Of a stretch of DNA of 64,000 bases, positions 26,501-37,007 are shown piece after piece. The notes under the pieces are model-generated. The model was given only the letters and a program-made list of their open reading frames with translations. It was not told the DNA's origin and did no database searches. Source of the stretch: Ridgeia piscesae (lineage: Eukaryota; Annelida; Polychaeta; Sabellida; Siboglinidae); the NCBI GenBank assembly GCA_025642075.2, contig JAODUO010000054.1:317501-381500 (forward strand). Reading direction: 5' to 3'. The position numbers were made by a program, and so were the translations under genes. Within the stretch, counting starts at the first letter, position 1, and each line of letters begins with the position of its first letter.

Positions 26501-26572
26501 TTCAAGGAACTGTGTTTGCTGACCATCCATGATGACCGCAACCTTCTTTATGTTCTCAGCTGTCTCAGGCAT
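10778..26572 (-). CDS. ELMO: ELMO (CED-12) engulfment and cell motility protein, 21 coding exons
   Basis: ELMO proteins bind DOCK-family exchange factors and active RhoG, and so direct Rac activation in phagocytosis and cell migration at the plasma membrane. The joined exons encode about 712 residues (vertebrate ELMO1 is about 727). Order: N-terminal Ras-binding-like domain (about 1-83), armadillo-type repeats (about 84-300; [31 protein letters not shown]), ELMO domain (about 300-465; [33 protein letters not shown]), linker helices, PH domain (about 550-662; [28 protein letters not shown]) and a C-terminal SH3-binding [11 protein letters not shown]. All introns are GT-AG and all phases agree, except that exon 14 carries one base too many. 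Eight tandem or inverted repeat blocks occupy its introns, several copied from its own splice sites. Paralogue assignment (ELMO1, 2 or 3) is not meaningful for an invertebrate single-copy gene. Confidence 0.95.
10889..11022 (-). repeat. 67-bp tandem duplication across the ELMO exon 21 acceptor
   Basis: Copy A (10889-10955) includes the last exon's first 42 nt and its 3' splice site. Copy B (10956-11022) repeats the same 67 bp with two mismatches, so a second intact acceptor and a partial exon precede the real one. Confidence 0.93.
11380..11691 (-). repeat. 22-bp minisatellite copied from the ELMO exon 20 donor junction (about 14 copies)
   Basis: The plus-strand unit is CACCCACCACGCCTCCCATCAA with point variants. 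On the minus strand it reads GATGGGAGGC|GTGGTGGGTG, identical to the exon 20 end and donor. The plus-strand open frame across it (11345-11800) is an artefact of the repeat. Confidence 0.95.
11681..11809 (-). CDS. ELMO: ELMO exon 20, PH domain C-terminal helix
   Basis: 43 codons in phase 0, encoding [29 protein letters not shown] and [12 protein letters not shown]. Acceptor TTGTTGCAG, donor GGC|GTGGTG. The exon is clamped between two minisatellites: the 22-bp array downstream carries copies of its donor, and the 32-bp array upstream carries copies of its acceptor. The donor was chosen by phase. It is a poor consensus, and identical copies recur every 22 bp. Confidence 0.88.
11810..13565 (-). 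repeat. 32-bp minisatellite copied from the ELMO exon 20 acceptor junction (about 53 copies)
   Basis: On the minus strand each unit holds CTGTCTTGTTGCAG|TCTTCC, the same bases as the real acceptor and exon start at the array's edge. 12400-13500 is nearly homogeneous; 11940-12260 is more diverged. The commonest unit has no stop codon in any minus-strand frame, which explains the long spurious open frames. Confidence 0.95.
13759..13829 (-). CDS. ELMO: ELMO exon 19, PH domain
   Basis: It encodes [20 protein letters not shown] and ends GKK at donor GTAAAC. Acceptor TTCTGCAG. A GTAAAA six codons' worth of bases earlier is an alternative donor, but its phase does not fit exon 20. Confidence 0.92.
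14337..14438 (-). CDS. ELMO: ELMO exon 18, PH domain
   Basis: It encodes [19 protein letters not shown], then [14 protein letters not shown]. Acceptor GTTGCAG, donor GTAAGT. Confidence 0.95.
15187..15305 (-). CDS. ELMO: ELMO exon 17, helix before PH domain
   Basis: It encodes [20 protein letters not shown] and [18 protein letters not shown]. Acceptor TTTGCTAG, donor GTATGT. The N-terminal helix and the start of the split PH domain are visible. Confidence 0.95.
15840..15900. repeat. Dispersed repeat fragment, copy 1
   Basis: AATTTCCAATAAAATGCTCA plus AAGCACTGTACAAG is shared with 16480-16530 and resembles the AAAGCGC...CTCAAAGC ends common in invertebrate interspersed repeats. Confidence 0.45.
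16024..16193 (-). CDS. ELMO: ELMO exon 16
   Basis: It encodes [30 protein letters not shown] and [11 protein letters not shown]. Acceptor ATGACAG, donor GTGAGT. It links the ELMO domain to the PH domain. Confidence 0.94.
16478..16532. repeat. Dispersed repeat fragment, copy 2
   Basis: AATTTCCATTAAAATGCTCA plus AAGCCCCCTATAAATG, the diverged partner of the fragment at 15840. Confidence 0.45.
16724..16860 (-). CDS. ELMO: ELMO exon 15
   Basis: It encodes [20 protein letters not shown] and [14 protein letters not shown], ending DFIK. Acceptor GGTTGCAG, donor GTTAGC. It holds the most conserved ELMO-domain helices. Confidence 0.95.
17638..17672. repeat. Perfect short hairpin
   Basis: TGTCACTATGTTCA, a 3-nt loop, and its exact complement give 14-bp arms in an ELMO intron. 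No terminator or RNA-gene context was seen. Confidence 0.85.
18152..18261 (-). CDS. ELMO: ELMO exon 14, with one-base frameshift
   Basis: The first part reads [16 protein letters not shown] and ASIAL, then meets GAC TAA. One base further on, the next frame reads [13 protein letters not shown]. Both halves align with adjacent ELMO residues, so one extra base lies around 18190-18196. The exon is 110 nt, whereas its neighbours' phases require 109. Acceptor CCCCTAG, donor GTAAGT, both intact. It is either an assembly or sequencing error or a real null allele. Confidence 0.88.
19000..19104 (-). CDS. ELMO: ELMO exon 13
   Basis: 105 nt in phase 0, encoding [19 protein letters not shown] and [13 protein letters not shown]. 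Acceptor TTTCCAG, donor GTAGAA. Confidence 0.95.
19471..19590 (-). CDS. ELMO: ELMO exon 12
   Basis: It encodes [17 protein letters not shown] and [10 protein letters not shown] in the ELMO domain. Acceptor TTCCCAG, donor GTATTA. The Ser/Arg insert seen in vertebrates is shorter here. Confidence 0.94.
20172..20294 (-). CDS. ELMO: ELMO exon 11, start of ELMO domain
   Basis: It encodes [16 protein letters not shown], then [15 protein letters not shown], ending DINDQ. Acceptor TTTGCAG, donor GTAGGG. It overlaps the characteristic MAHQLYVLQ motif. Confidence 0.95.
20547..20616. repeat. (TA)n microsatellite
   Basis: Two TA runs split by CATATGTAATA, in an ELMO intron. Confidence 0.95.
20773..20823 (-). 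CDS. ELMO: ELMO exon 10
   Basis: 51 nt in phase 0, encoding [17 protein letters not shown]. Acceptor ATTTCAG, donor GTGAGT. Confidence 0.9.
21164..21242 (-). CDS. ELMO: ELMO exon 9
   Basis: It encodes [19 protein letters not shown] and ADPEKRK. Acceptor TTAACAG, donor GTGTGT. Confidence 0.93.
22159..22224 (-). CDS. ELMO: ELMO exon 8
   Basis: It encodes [20 protein letters not shown]. Acceptor GTTGCAG, donor GTAAGG. The split serine codon with exon 9 gives HLQSSNPDIQ. Confidence 0.92.
22534..22619 (-). CDS. ELMO: ELMO exon 7
   Basis: It encodes [19 protein letters not shown] and then EIMENIVLH. Acceptor TTTACAG, donor GTTAGT. Confidence 0.92.
23215..23314 (-). CDS. ELMO: ELMO exon 6
   Basis: It encodes [19 protein letters not shown] and [12 protein letters not shown]. 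Acceptor TTTACAG, donor GTGAGT. This block is one of the most conserved in ELMO. Confidence 0.95.
23400..23720 (+). repeat. Degenerate repeat of about 33 bp in an ELMO intron
   Basis: Imperfect copies of GGTGGGAGATGGGAGGTTG followed by ACCCTAAAACA fill the intron between ELMO exons 5 and 6. No clear link to a splice site was seen. Confidence 0.8.
23777..23946 (-). CDS. ELMO: ELMO exon 5, first armadillo-type helices
   Basis: It encodes [33 protein letters not shown] and [12 protein letters not shown]. Acceptor GGTTTAG. Donor ATG|GTGGGT was chosen because it alone fits the phase of exon 6. Confidence 0.93.
24416..24466 (-). CDS. ELMO: ELMO exon 4
   Basis: 51 nt in phase 0, encoding [17 protein letters not shown]. 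Acceptor ATTGCAG, donor GTGAGT. Confidence 0.92.
25469..25544 (-). CDS. ELMO: ELMO exon 3
   Basis: It encodes [15 protein letters not shown] and HGFITER. Acceptor TTGACAG, donor GTGAGT. It is the end of the N-terminal ubiquitin-like Ras-binding fold. Confidence 0.92.
26098..26138 (-). CDS. ELMO: ELMO exon 2 (41 nt)
   Basis: A very short exon encoding [13 protein letters not shown] plus two bases. Acceptor TGTTGCAG, donor GTAAGT. It matches the PLSAIIKEVCD segment of the family. Confidence 0.92.
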
Positions 26573-26597
26573 CTTGACCTTTTTTATGATATCAAAA
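26492..26597 (-). CDS. ELMO: ELMO exon with start codon
   Basis: The start codon is at 26572-26570 and begins [17 protein letters not shown], aligned end-to-end with the vertebrate ELMO N-terminus. 26573-26597 is 5' untranslated, beginning after acceptor GTTTCAG, so at least one noncoding exon lies upstream. Donor GTAACA. Confidence 0.93.
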
Positions 26598-27473
26598 CTG
26601 AAACAATAAATAGCAAAATTAATAACCAAATGAAGTGTTTTGAATATTAGTATTAAATAACAGGCACTGAGCACTTAATTAGGGGACAAGTCTTACAATT
26701 AATGAATATAATTCAGTTGTGATGTGATCAGTCATGTTGTTCAGTTGTGCATTATTTTTTTTGTATTTAACAGTTTGCATACAATGGCTGACATCATCTT
26801 CGAATTATTCGTCATGTTAGACAGCCACCATCCGTTGGGCAGATCAAGTCTGCTCGGAGATTATGCTGCATTTTTAGTGGGTATTAAAAGTAGTGTGTGA
26901 TGAGATAAGTGATTAAATAAAATAAATATTAATAAAAAATAAATACTTCTAAAATAATAAATGCATAAAAACATTTATGTGGGACAATGCTCCTTGTTTA
27001 TAAGGAATCGTGACTCGTTTGCTGTGACAAAGCATATATGCGTTTATAAAAGAGCTTTGTATTCAGCCAAACATATATACACATAATAACACAATCCACA
27101 TAATTCATAAAAATCCAGATACAATGTAAATGTTGTGTATTATGCCAAATAATGATAATACCAAAGTAAACCTAAACAGCAAAGGTAGGTGAAACCAACC
27201 ACCACATATAAATTCATGTTGAAACAAGGGAAAGTGTCATTGCTCCCCAAAATCCCTGGTACAAATAAGAGATTATAATTTTTCTTCAACATGTCAAACA
27301 AATACCACACACACAGATGTAGGTGAGTCAGGTGGGCGAGAAACTAAAACATAGTTGCCAATGCTATGAACACTAAATATAACGAAGAACAGTAACCACT
27401 ATAAGTATTGAGACGTAAATTAGACAAATACAAGTAGCATACAACTCAATAACGAATGTCAATATGTGGTTAC

Positions 27474-27621
27474 CTATCTCTTCGTAAATTCGAACTGGGG
27501 CAGCGGCAACAGTGCCGCTGCCTTTTATGCCAATAGTTATCACATGGGATGACATGTGACCATGACTAGGGTCACTGGAATTATTATAACTATTAGTTTT
27601 TAGGTTCGGAGCAACGCCCAC
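27474..27621 (-). other. Possible noncoding first exon of ELMO
   Basis: The minus-strand segment ends in a good donor (GATAG|GTAACC), about 0.9 kb upstream of the acceptor that precedes the ELMO start codon. If joined, its open frame hits a stop in the 5' UTR, so it would be noncoding. Other positions are equally possible. Confidence 0.25.
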
Positions 27622-28753
27622 ATAAAAGGCATTTGACTTGCATCATAATGTCGTATTGTCATTGTGTGCTACAATCATGCATTTTATTTATAATTATTTA
27701 ATAAAAGTACATGACTGAATTTTATATATTGTAATAATAATATTATGATCTACATTAAACTAAACTAAGACCGATATGAAAATCAAATGTATCCTAATAA
27801 TCAGACTAAACTGTAACTACCACACGCATTTAACTTACTGAAACAGAAGATTTATATCGCTATCAGCGATGGAGTCGTGTTCACAGTAACAATGATAGAC
27901 TGATTAATTCCGGGTGCGGTCTTCTTCCATACTAAGTATGTATGCTTGTTCATCAGAATAAGTGTCACAGAAATACGAAGAAAAGTTGTGCACTTAAGAA
28001 GTTACGTGAACTCTGGACCACGCCGAACTACACAGTCACACTTACAGAATGACAGATCGTCAGATGTATCAAATCCGGGACAGAAATTTGATTTCAATAG
28101 AAATTGCACATCTGTCAGTTGCCACATTTACCCGTTTGTTTCTGGACTGGCTGGGATTCCAGTCCAGCAATACGTCACAGAAATGTTAGATATATTAGGC
28201 GGTTGTAGTGTGTATCACACCAGTGTAAAGGAGAAGAAACAACGAAAAATCAAGTCTGCCAAACACCCGGAAACGATTACAGCTGGACAGTAGTGCCATC
28301 TGTCGGGGATCATGGTGAGACGTCCGCCAACGGTAGTGCCACCTGCAGGTTACATTCATACATTCATATCACCGTTGTGATCAAACCACTCGGCTTGGAA
28401 TAAAGATGGCGATAACGCAGTGTTCTATGACGACGATTTAGGCACTGAAAATATTTTTTTCCCAGTTTGTCTGATAAGTGAATATGCTTCTGTCACCATT
28501 AATGCATACTTATATAGTATACATTTAGGTATATGGAATGTTACAGCTGTGTTTCAGTTCCCCATTAAACATCAAGTAGTGAATTAATATCTGGAAACAA
28601 GCAGCTAGCAGCAACAAAATATGATATTTATTTCCAAAACAATGTGGAAATAAACTGAAAACTCAGCGTTATTTCCAGAGCAGCTCTAGAAATAACCGCT
28701 GACGTCGCCATTATTTGCAGACCAGATGTGGATGTGCATGCACGCGTCGGCAT

Positions 28754-28755
<2 letters not shown>

Positions 28756-28813
<58 letters not shown>
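28756..28813. repeat. (TA)n microsatellite
   Basis: About 28 uninterrupted TA units. Confidence 0.97.
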
Positions 28814-28818
<5 letters not shown>

Positions 28819-28998
28819 ATCGTTGGGTTTCGTGTACCAAAGCCAGGTTGTTACTTTGAGACTCTGGGACTGAAAGCCGATTTCGTGTTTTGTGTACAAC
28901 CCGCCCTGTGTGTGCGTGCCTATTAAAACATGTGCTTAAAATTCTATCCGAGTTATAGTTATTATCATACTATTAGATAAAGAACACACGAAAAACAT

Positions 28999-29203
<205 letters not shown>

Positions 29204-32200
29204 TGATCGATTGAGGGAGGGAGGAAGGGGAGACGGAGGGGAAGAGAGACGAGACGTGTGCGAGGACATGTAAACTGATGTCGGAATACCTGGTTTTAAA
29301 CCACAGTCTATTCGCTAGAGTCCTTGAGATGACTAATACGGTGGGACTATATAAGCTCTTGTGCAGATAAATAGTTCATGCGTCTCTTTAAAATTATTAA
29401 GGGCAGTTCGAGACTTGGTAGAAATGTTTATACAGGGATTCATAATGAGGGAAATAACTAAGAAACAAGTAAACATATCAATAAAATTACTAAATACAGA
29501 ACATCGACGACTATATTTTATTGAAGGTTACTGGAGCAGACGCTTTATTAACGGTAAGACAGAGACGACACGATTGGCGTCCAGGTGATTCGATTGTTCA
29601 CGTAACTAGATGCAAATGTTTATTGTCAGCTGTCACCATAGCAACCTATTTTCTTGCATTTGTTTATGTGTTCGATCACGATCGTAGTCGTAGACATGCA
29701 GTTAGAAATGATATGTGATTATGTCTGTTATCATTTGCAGTTTTGTCGACAACAGAAGTTCCGAGGATCGTTGTCCGGCCGAAACGCATGCATCTTGACC
29801 GGTGTACACAGATTTCGCTCTGCGCCGGACGGTCAGAACGTCGGCGTTTATTTGACAGAAGTGTGGTGTCGCGTAGTCAGGTTTAAGCATACGCTTGGTT
29901 CTCGACCGGCCGACCATGATGTCGATGCTTTGACGTGACTGAAGGCGGCCGTTCCGCGCGACGTTCAACCTCCGAGAACCCATCGTTGCGTACACGACCG
30001 GATAACGCGGGTCGGTGACAGCGGTGTTTCCGGTGTTTCCATCGTCTCGTTGACTTCCGGATTCCTCCGTATGTGGAACTAAACACGGAACGAACACATA
30101 TTCACAACATGCAACCCAAAAAGTAAAAATTGCTCAAACCATTAAACAATGTTTATTGAATCATATCCCATATTTTGTTATTTTTTTCTGAAATGATTTA
30201 TGCAGTTTTAAGGATAATTAGTGAACCTCCCTGGAGGCTGACATTTTGGACATTTCGCCTGTGGGTGTGTGACGTCACACTTCCACAACCGCTAGCGCCT
30301 CGGGTGGGCAAAACAAAACGAACTCTTCACCCACTGAGTCTGAGATCAATCCATCCATTTAATTACACTTACAGAGCGTTAAATATAGAAACACGGCGTC
30401 CCTTACAATATAAATATTCATAAAGAATAGGATACAGAATAACGATGCTCAAGTAGAGACTGCAACAAACGCAATCGCGCATTCCTACTTGGACTTGATC
30501 GGTTCGACGGAGCTTAATAACTGTTCTTATCGCCCACGTTCACATGTAAACAAATCGTTTATCTAACTAATTATTCCAGTCGACCGTCGGGCAGTGAATA
30601 TCTTGCTAATCATACATTTATATTATTATAAAGGAAATATATTGAATGATATTATAGTACCCCATTTATATTATTTGCGTACATTATGTTCGTCCCTTTT
30701 GCGAGACCGCTCTTCGCGTGCCATAACAACACCGACCCTTCGGCCCCGGACTTTTCGTTCTGTGCACAAATTCAATGGGGACAGTACCTTCGTTCAACAG
30801 TGGTCTTTCACCCAAGCCAAGCAACCTGTGTTCCAGATCAATGGTGACATGGTCACGGCAAACCATTTTCCGTTTGAAATTGAATTTTTCCACAGTATGA
30901 CCCGTACCAATATTGTGGAGCCATTTCATCGCCAACTCGCGCTTCGCAGAGAATTTATTGGCATTTGGAAAACTCTCTTTCCTTTCACTGACCCTTCTCC
31001 TGCTCTGGTTTGGCATCCGTATGCTTGACATCCATGCATTTCATTATCACAAGACTCATAAAAACAACTCAAATCATGTCGCTATGCTAGTGTTTACATA
31101 TTGCGCACCGCCTATATCGCTGAGAGTTGTGGACAGTCTACGTCACACTCACGCATTCTCTCGCGTTACTCTTCGTGAGTTCTTCGTGAAATGGGCAACA
31201 ATGGCAGCGCCCATGGGTAGTGAAAATGTACGTTTCAAGATAAATTTTATGATGTATAACATTCTTATAAAATTAAACAAAAAATACACGTTACAACTTT
31301 CTAACTTGAATGGCATTTGGGAATTTGAGGGATTTTAACGCATTTTCAACACTATGGTTGCATGTTCCTTTAATAAAAATATCAAAATAGCATGTCATGT
31401 AGTTAAGCCTCACTCTCAGGCTAAGCCTAAGCCAAGGCTAGGTATGACTAGTTTAATATTAGACGTTGTATATTAATATTAATTATTATATAATATTGCA
31501 AATATTTTGCCAAAAATGTTGTAAGTGCTACAGATTTTTAATATCGCTATACTTTGCAAACATTTCTTCATAAATTGGAAACATCGGCATGTTTGATTGA
31601 TGTGTTCGACTCGCAGCGACGCAGGCTGTCCAGTATACGACATGTACTACATCAGAACATAATGTTACTGGTAGTGGTATGCTGGCTTATACATATACGA
31701 GCGCACGGGATATAGACAGAGACGACGGAAGTCAAGTATGGCGACACCGTATGTTGATATTCCTAACATGAATGCATACGTTTTACCTGGTAATCATTTT
31801 AAAGCTTATATGCTACCTGTATTTACGAACCTTGTTGATATCAGTCATAAAGGGCAAAATAATCATCCGGGAAGGTACGTACCAGCTGAAAAGGGGTTAT
31901 AACACTATTTTACTCACTCATCACACGTAATATTATATGCCTGCCACAATTGTACTATTTTACTGCATTTCATTAACGTAGAATATCCACACGAATGGTA
32001 ACACTATTTTAAATTATGCATTGTTTTATCCCATGGGTAAATAAATTAAAATATGTATTATATATAATAAAAAAAAATCAAATTATAGTCAGCCTGGACT
32101 CTGCAAACCGGGTAAAAGCACAAAAATACATAAATATAACAAGTTTGTCATCAGAAAATAAACTTCAGACGGCCTCAATGCAACATTTTTGACAACTTTT

Positions 32201-32331
32201 CAGCGGTCTTCTCGAGGTAACATCTTGAAGTGTAAGATTACCTTGTCGAATGCCACTGATACAAATTTTAACACATCGTTTACGGCAGGCGCATCGATCT
32301 GGTTTTAAAAGTGGGGGGGACGGGGGACCAA

Positions 32332-32335
32332 TTTA

Positions 32336-32406
<71 letters not shown>
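32332..32406. repeat. (TA)n microsatellite
   Basis: TA run with one CA interruption, followed closely by a GT tract. Confidence 0.96.
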
Positions 32407-32414
<8 letters not shown>

Positions 32415-32474
32415 ATAATTTCTATGTATATATGTATATAATATTTAAATATTATATAATATTATTATTATATG

Positions 32475-32491
32475 TCACACACACGTGTGTG

Positions 32492-32532
<41 letters not shown>

Positions 32533-32601
32533 GGCGCGCGCGTGTGTGGGTGCGTGTGTGCGTGCGTGTGTGTGTGGTGTGTGTGTGTGTGTGTGTCTAG
32601 T

Positions 32602-32647
<46 letters not shown>
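32475..32647. repeat. Imperfect (GT)n microsatellite
   Basis: GT run with GC, TT and GGTG interruptions. Confidence 0.95.
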
Positions 32648-32648
<1 letters not shown>

Positions 32649-32876
32649 CCTGAAATACATACAATTTTTTAAAATAAAACATAATTCGTTGTTGGTCTGG
32701 TGCTAATTAAAAAAACCCAGCATTTATGTTATGCTATTTAAAATAGTTATGTTGGCAACACCTATTTGAAGATTGGCCATGGCCCGCTCCAATCATTGAA
32801 CATTTGGATGGTAGACATTGGACCCAACACTGCTTGCCTGATTCATACAGTGATAAGATGCAGAGGTTACAGTTAC

Positions 32877-33215
32877 TGTGTATGACTTCCCAATCCCATT
32901 TTGGCAAAGAAGTTTGTCATCACTCAAATGGGATCAAATTACACAAAGTGTAGAAATCTGCTGGTTCCGCCGTAGGCGATGTAAGTATCCACCAGGGCGA
33001 CCAGGCTGCAATCCAAGGGGTGACAGGGCAAAACAAGTCATCATCTAGAATGTGCTTGATGGCTAGTACCTATTAATATATAAACACAATGGTGCATAAT
33101 GACAGAGCCCGGCATGATCAATATTTACTGGACTAAAATCAAGTTGCGGGCTGCGGGCTGCGGCCAACCATTGGCAACCAAGCAATTTATCTAGTGATTT
33201 TCCACTGGCTAGTCG
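32877..33215. repeat. Dispersed repeat pair, copy 1
   Basis: It shares TTTTGGCAAAGAAGTTTGTC, AAATTACACAAAGTGTAG, GCCGTAGGCGAT, CCCGGCATGAT and TATTTACT with 33427-33660. No coding potential was recognised. Confidence 0.75.
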
Positions 33216-33426
33216 GAAGTTTATATCTGAACTCGTATACCTTTTAATTTGTTTTACTACTAGACCGATATAGGGTTTTTAAGAGAGGGGAGTGATCAGT
33301 CTAGCTATATATGCCTATACATTTGTTTTATGAACAGAAAAAGTGTGAGGACATTTCCTATTCTGTCCCCCTCAGGCTGAAAAGTGGGGGACGCGTCCCC
33401 CTCGTCCCCCACTGATTGACGTCCGT

Positions 33427-33660
33427 GCTGTGTAGAACTTCCCTATCCAACATTTTGACAAAGAAATCAGTCATAACTCAAACGGGAATAAATTACACAA
33501 AGTGCAGGAATCCGCCGCTTCTGCCGTAGGCGATAAGCATCAAGCAGGCGAGGGATGAAAGTGCAACACAGCGGCGCAGCCCGGCATGATGATTATTTAC
33601 TCAAGTAAGATAAAGCTGCGCGCTGTGGCCAGGCCCAGCCAAGCAATTATCGGTGTCTTC
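33427..33660. repeat. Dispersed repeat pair, copy 2
   Basis: Diverged and shorter copy of 32877-33215 in the same orientation, about 550 bp away. Confidence 0.75.
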
Positions 33661-33742
33661 CCGTTATAGCTACTTTTTATTCCCGTTATAGCTACTAATT
33701 AAGTTTGACAGTTGAACTAGTCCCGTTATAGCTACTTTTCTA
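33657..33742. repeat. Three copies of CCCGTTATAGCTACT
   Basis: CCCGTTATAGCTACT occurs at about 33660, 33684 and 33721, unevenly spaced. Meaning unknown. Confidence 0.8.
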
Positions 33743-36274
33743 TTTCTCCATTTTACAATGTAACAAGATAAGGAGCATTAACTATTTCATCTCCATCCAG
33801 CTGATGTCCATGAGGGGTGGACGGCTTTGATATAAGTGTGTCCCACTGAGGAATTTCAACAAAGTCAAGTGATAATTTTTAACAAGTACTTTGTGGAGAC
33901 ATGGCTTGATGATGATTAAAAAATAAGCATGGACATGTGCAATGCCTATGTATATAAGTATATATATATTATATATAATATATATATGCACATACATACT
34001 ATTTTATTTTAACAAATTTAAGCGAAACAATGGCTTGGATGCTGACTGAGATTGACCTAAAAATTAGTGGGATGCATAGACTCAAACCGATACATCAAAT
34101 TTCATAAAAAATTGAAGACAGTCATGTAAATTTTACTGTTTTTGATTGATTTGACATGGAATGCCCCTACACAGAAACTGACAAATGAACAAATAAACAT
34201 GCTGAGGGATGGAATTCGAAGTTTGCGAAAGTGGCAAGGAAACATTATGTTTTGATAAATGCAATTCTGTACTCGGTACAATTAACGTAGTTGTCTCTTT
34301 AAAAAATATTTTGCACAAGTGTTTTATGGTATATTTTCCATTTCAAATAACTGACAGTTACATTTATATATCATTCTTATAACTTTTAAAATGTGTCCTT
34401 CAATAATACGTTTCATGTAAAAATCTTACAGTAATCTGAAATAGTTAATGCTCCCTCTTGCTATCCCCTCCTGAATTGTGTAATTAACTTGAAGACTTGG
34501 CAGAAATCAGATGCTGGTCATGTGATGCTGCCAGATAGAATTTTTTTATCTGCATTCTTCTACAGCCCATATATAGGTCTTATGTCATAGTTGTTTGGGT
34601 TGCATATTAATTCCTGTTTGTTTGGCAACCAAGGTGCAGGCCATTTATGAAGAAAGCATTAATATTCCTGCATATATACATTGATACATACACAAACTTG
34701 AAGATAGTTCGATGCATTTCAGAGATGTCACAAAAGCAGCTGAGCTTATTAAATAGAATCAATGCGTGTGCACACAACATGTAATGTTTGCATAAGGAAC
34801 ACTTGCAGGGTATGAACCTGCCACACACAACGCTGAATCGATATTACCCTAAACTGTCCAAGTGAACAAAATGGTTAGACAAACAACTGACATTGCTTTT
34901 GCATTAGAACCCTATTCTAAATGCAATCAGTCACAACTGTATTTTATATTATTAGAATGTTTTAATTTATATCATCTGACAGGAATTATTAGTATACAAT
35001 CTAAAAAAATATGCACAAATTCACTTTTCTGGATAACAAATGCTGCTAACATTGTTTTGAACTCTTCTTTTGTGGAAATACATTCTCCGTCACCATGGCT
35101 GTCAAACACCCTATTTGACCGATTGTTTCTACCTGAAAAAGTGGGAAAATTCCAAAACCAGTACATGTGCGTTGTTTCCCACAAGCATGAGTTCTTAATG
35201 GTGGTTATTACAAAACATGTTACATTGCCTAACAATATCCAGCATTTTCTCCAGTTGATTATCCTCTGTATGTCTAATGACATCCCAAATATGAATAGGG
35301 TATGTGTCATTTAATTCATATTAGGTTTTATGTGCGGTATGTGTATGTAAAATAGTTGACATTGCTTTATTGACTAATACAATGTAACTTTATAATAGGA
35401 CTGACGTAGACTTGTTCAAATTAGTGTCTTCGCAAGAGTGACACTGTTGGTTGCACTGCAGTCAAGTAACAGTTCTTATTTACTCTGCTCATTTCTCCTG
35501 TTCAAGGTTTCTGTTTGTGGCCATATTCTCCTGGTCTATCCCATATAATTTTTTTCTTGTTCAGTGTCTCTGTGTCAGGTGGCCTTCTAAGAGTTATTAA
35601 ACTATAATGAATAAAAGCAAAATAATAAAAATCCATCAATACATAGATGTATTTTAAAGACTACATGAAAGTCCTCCAAGATATAGTTAAGCAGTAACTA
35701 CTATTTATTACAGGTTCAAGCATTTTTATATCTTTCAATAATAATTTTTTCCACAAACAAAACGTAGAACGAATTAATTAAAGCTTATGAAAAACAGAAA
35801 TTGTTAAAGATAAAATCCATAATATTTATATAATTTAAAAAGAGGGTATCCGGAAGTGGGAGACACTGGGAACATTCTGCCTATAGTACATTAGTACATA
35901 GTACAGTATCTAATGTATCTACTTGGGCTCGGGACTCCGCTTTGGTTGCTCCTTACAACGTTCCCCTGGCGAGAAATGTCACGACCTTCAACCCTCACAA
36001 CTGACCACTGTGCTACGAGAAAGGGAGGGAGTATCTGCCCCTAAGCCCGGCGTTCCATTGCCGGATGTGACCCTCCATATTGCGAGCATCACGTGATACA
36101 CCCTTTGCCACGAGGCATCGAATACACATCAGTTACAATTATAGTAGCAATTTCCTTTCTTTATATACCATATAGTGTTTGACTGGCGAGATTGTGGTGT
36201 CAACTTGTCTTAACTTAAACTGATATAACTATTTCCAGTGAAGTTATTTGTATTGTAGAATGGCGTTAAAACAA

Positions 36275-36706
36275 CGTTTATATGTTATATTATATCATAT
36301 GATACATTAAACATGTTAATATGTGAAACTATAATTATTCATCCATGCACAGTTATGGATAGGTATGTTTAGACACCAGGCGACGTGAAACCAAGATGGC
36401 GCACACATCGTCGCCATTTTGTCCTTCATAAAATGTAACAAGGAATTACTTTTAAATGTTGATACATCATTCGAATAATTCCATATAATTCAAATTTGTA
36501 AACAAGAATACATAACATAAAATAATAAACATATAATTAACAGATGTACACTAAGACAACTTTAGTTATTTTATTAAAGATATTATCGGCACCAATCAGC
36601 AAAGTGATCGTAATTTTTTTTCTTCCCATGCGTGTTGGCTTAAACAGGCTAAGTCATCGTTCATATGTTATATTATATCATATGATACATTAAACTTGTT
36701 AACATG
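36275..36706. repeat. 383-bp direct repeat: copy 1 and the start of copy 2
   Basis: 36275-36657 is copy 1. Copy 2 starts at 36658 (TATGTTATATTATATCATAT shared) and is broken at 36706 by the LINE, resuming at 40482. Copy 1 includes AAGATGGCG and CGCCATTTTG as a near-palindrome. Confidence 0.9.
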
Positions 36707-37007
36707 AAGGTTGCGCATGCGCGAAGATTCACTCGACTTTTCCGTGAGCTCCGCTTTTCCCCGCTGTTTTTCTAGGAAATCAGACTTATTTCCTTGTCAA
36801 AACCCGACTGTTTCTTAGAAGTACCCTTTCTTGTCTTCCTGGAGGTAAAAGGTGAGCGATCTGTTTCATTACATTACTGACATCCGCCAAGAAAATTTTG
36901 ATTGTTCTGCCGCGAAATTTCAAATGTAAACAAACATGGCAGACTACTACGGGTCAATGCCAACCTGAAACTGTTCACAGTTACGTGTCCATTACATCCG
37001 TGATCTG

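Noticed and set aside
30594..31338. Two overlapping plus-strand ORFs and one minus-strand ORF of 115-144 residues
   Set aside because: No recognised domain, no clear splice partners, and similar length on both strands; kept only as a remark.
34862..35314. 150-residue ORF
   Set aside because: AT-driven open frame with low-complexity hydrophobic composition and an equal ORF on the opposite strand.
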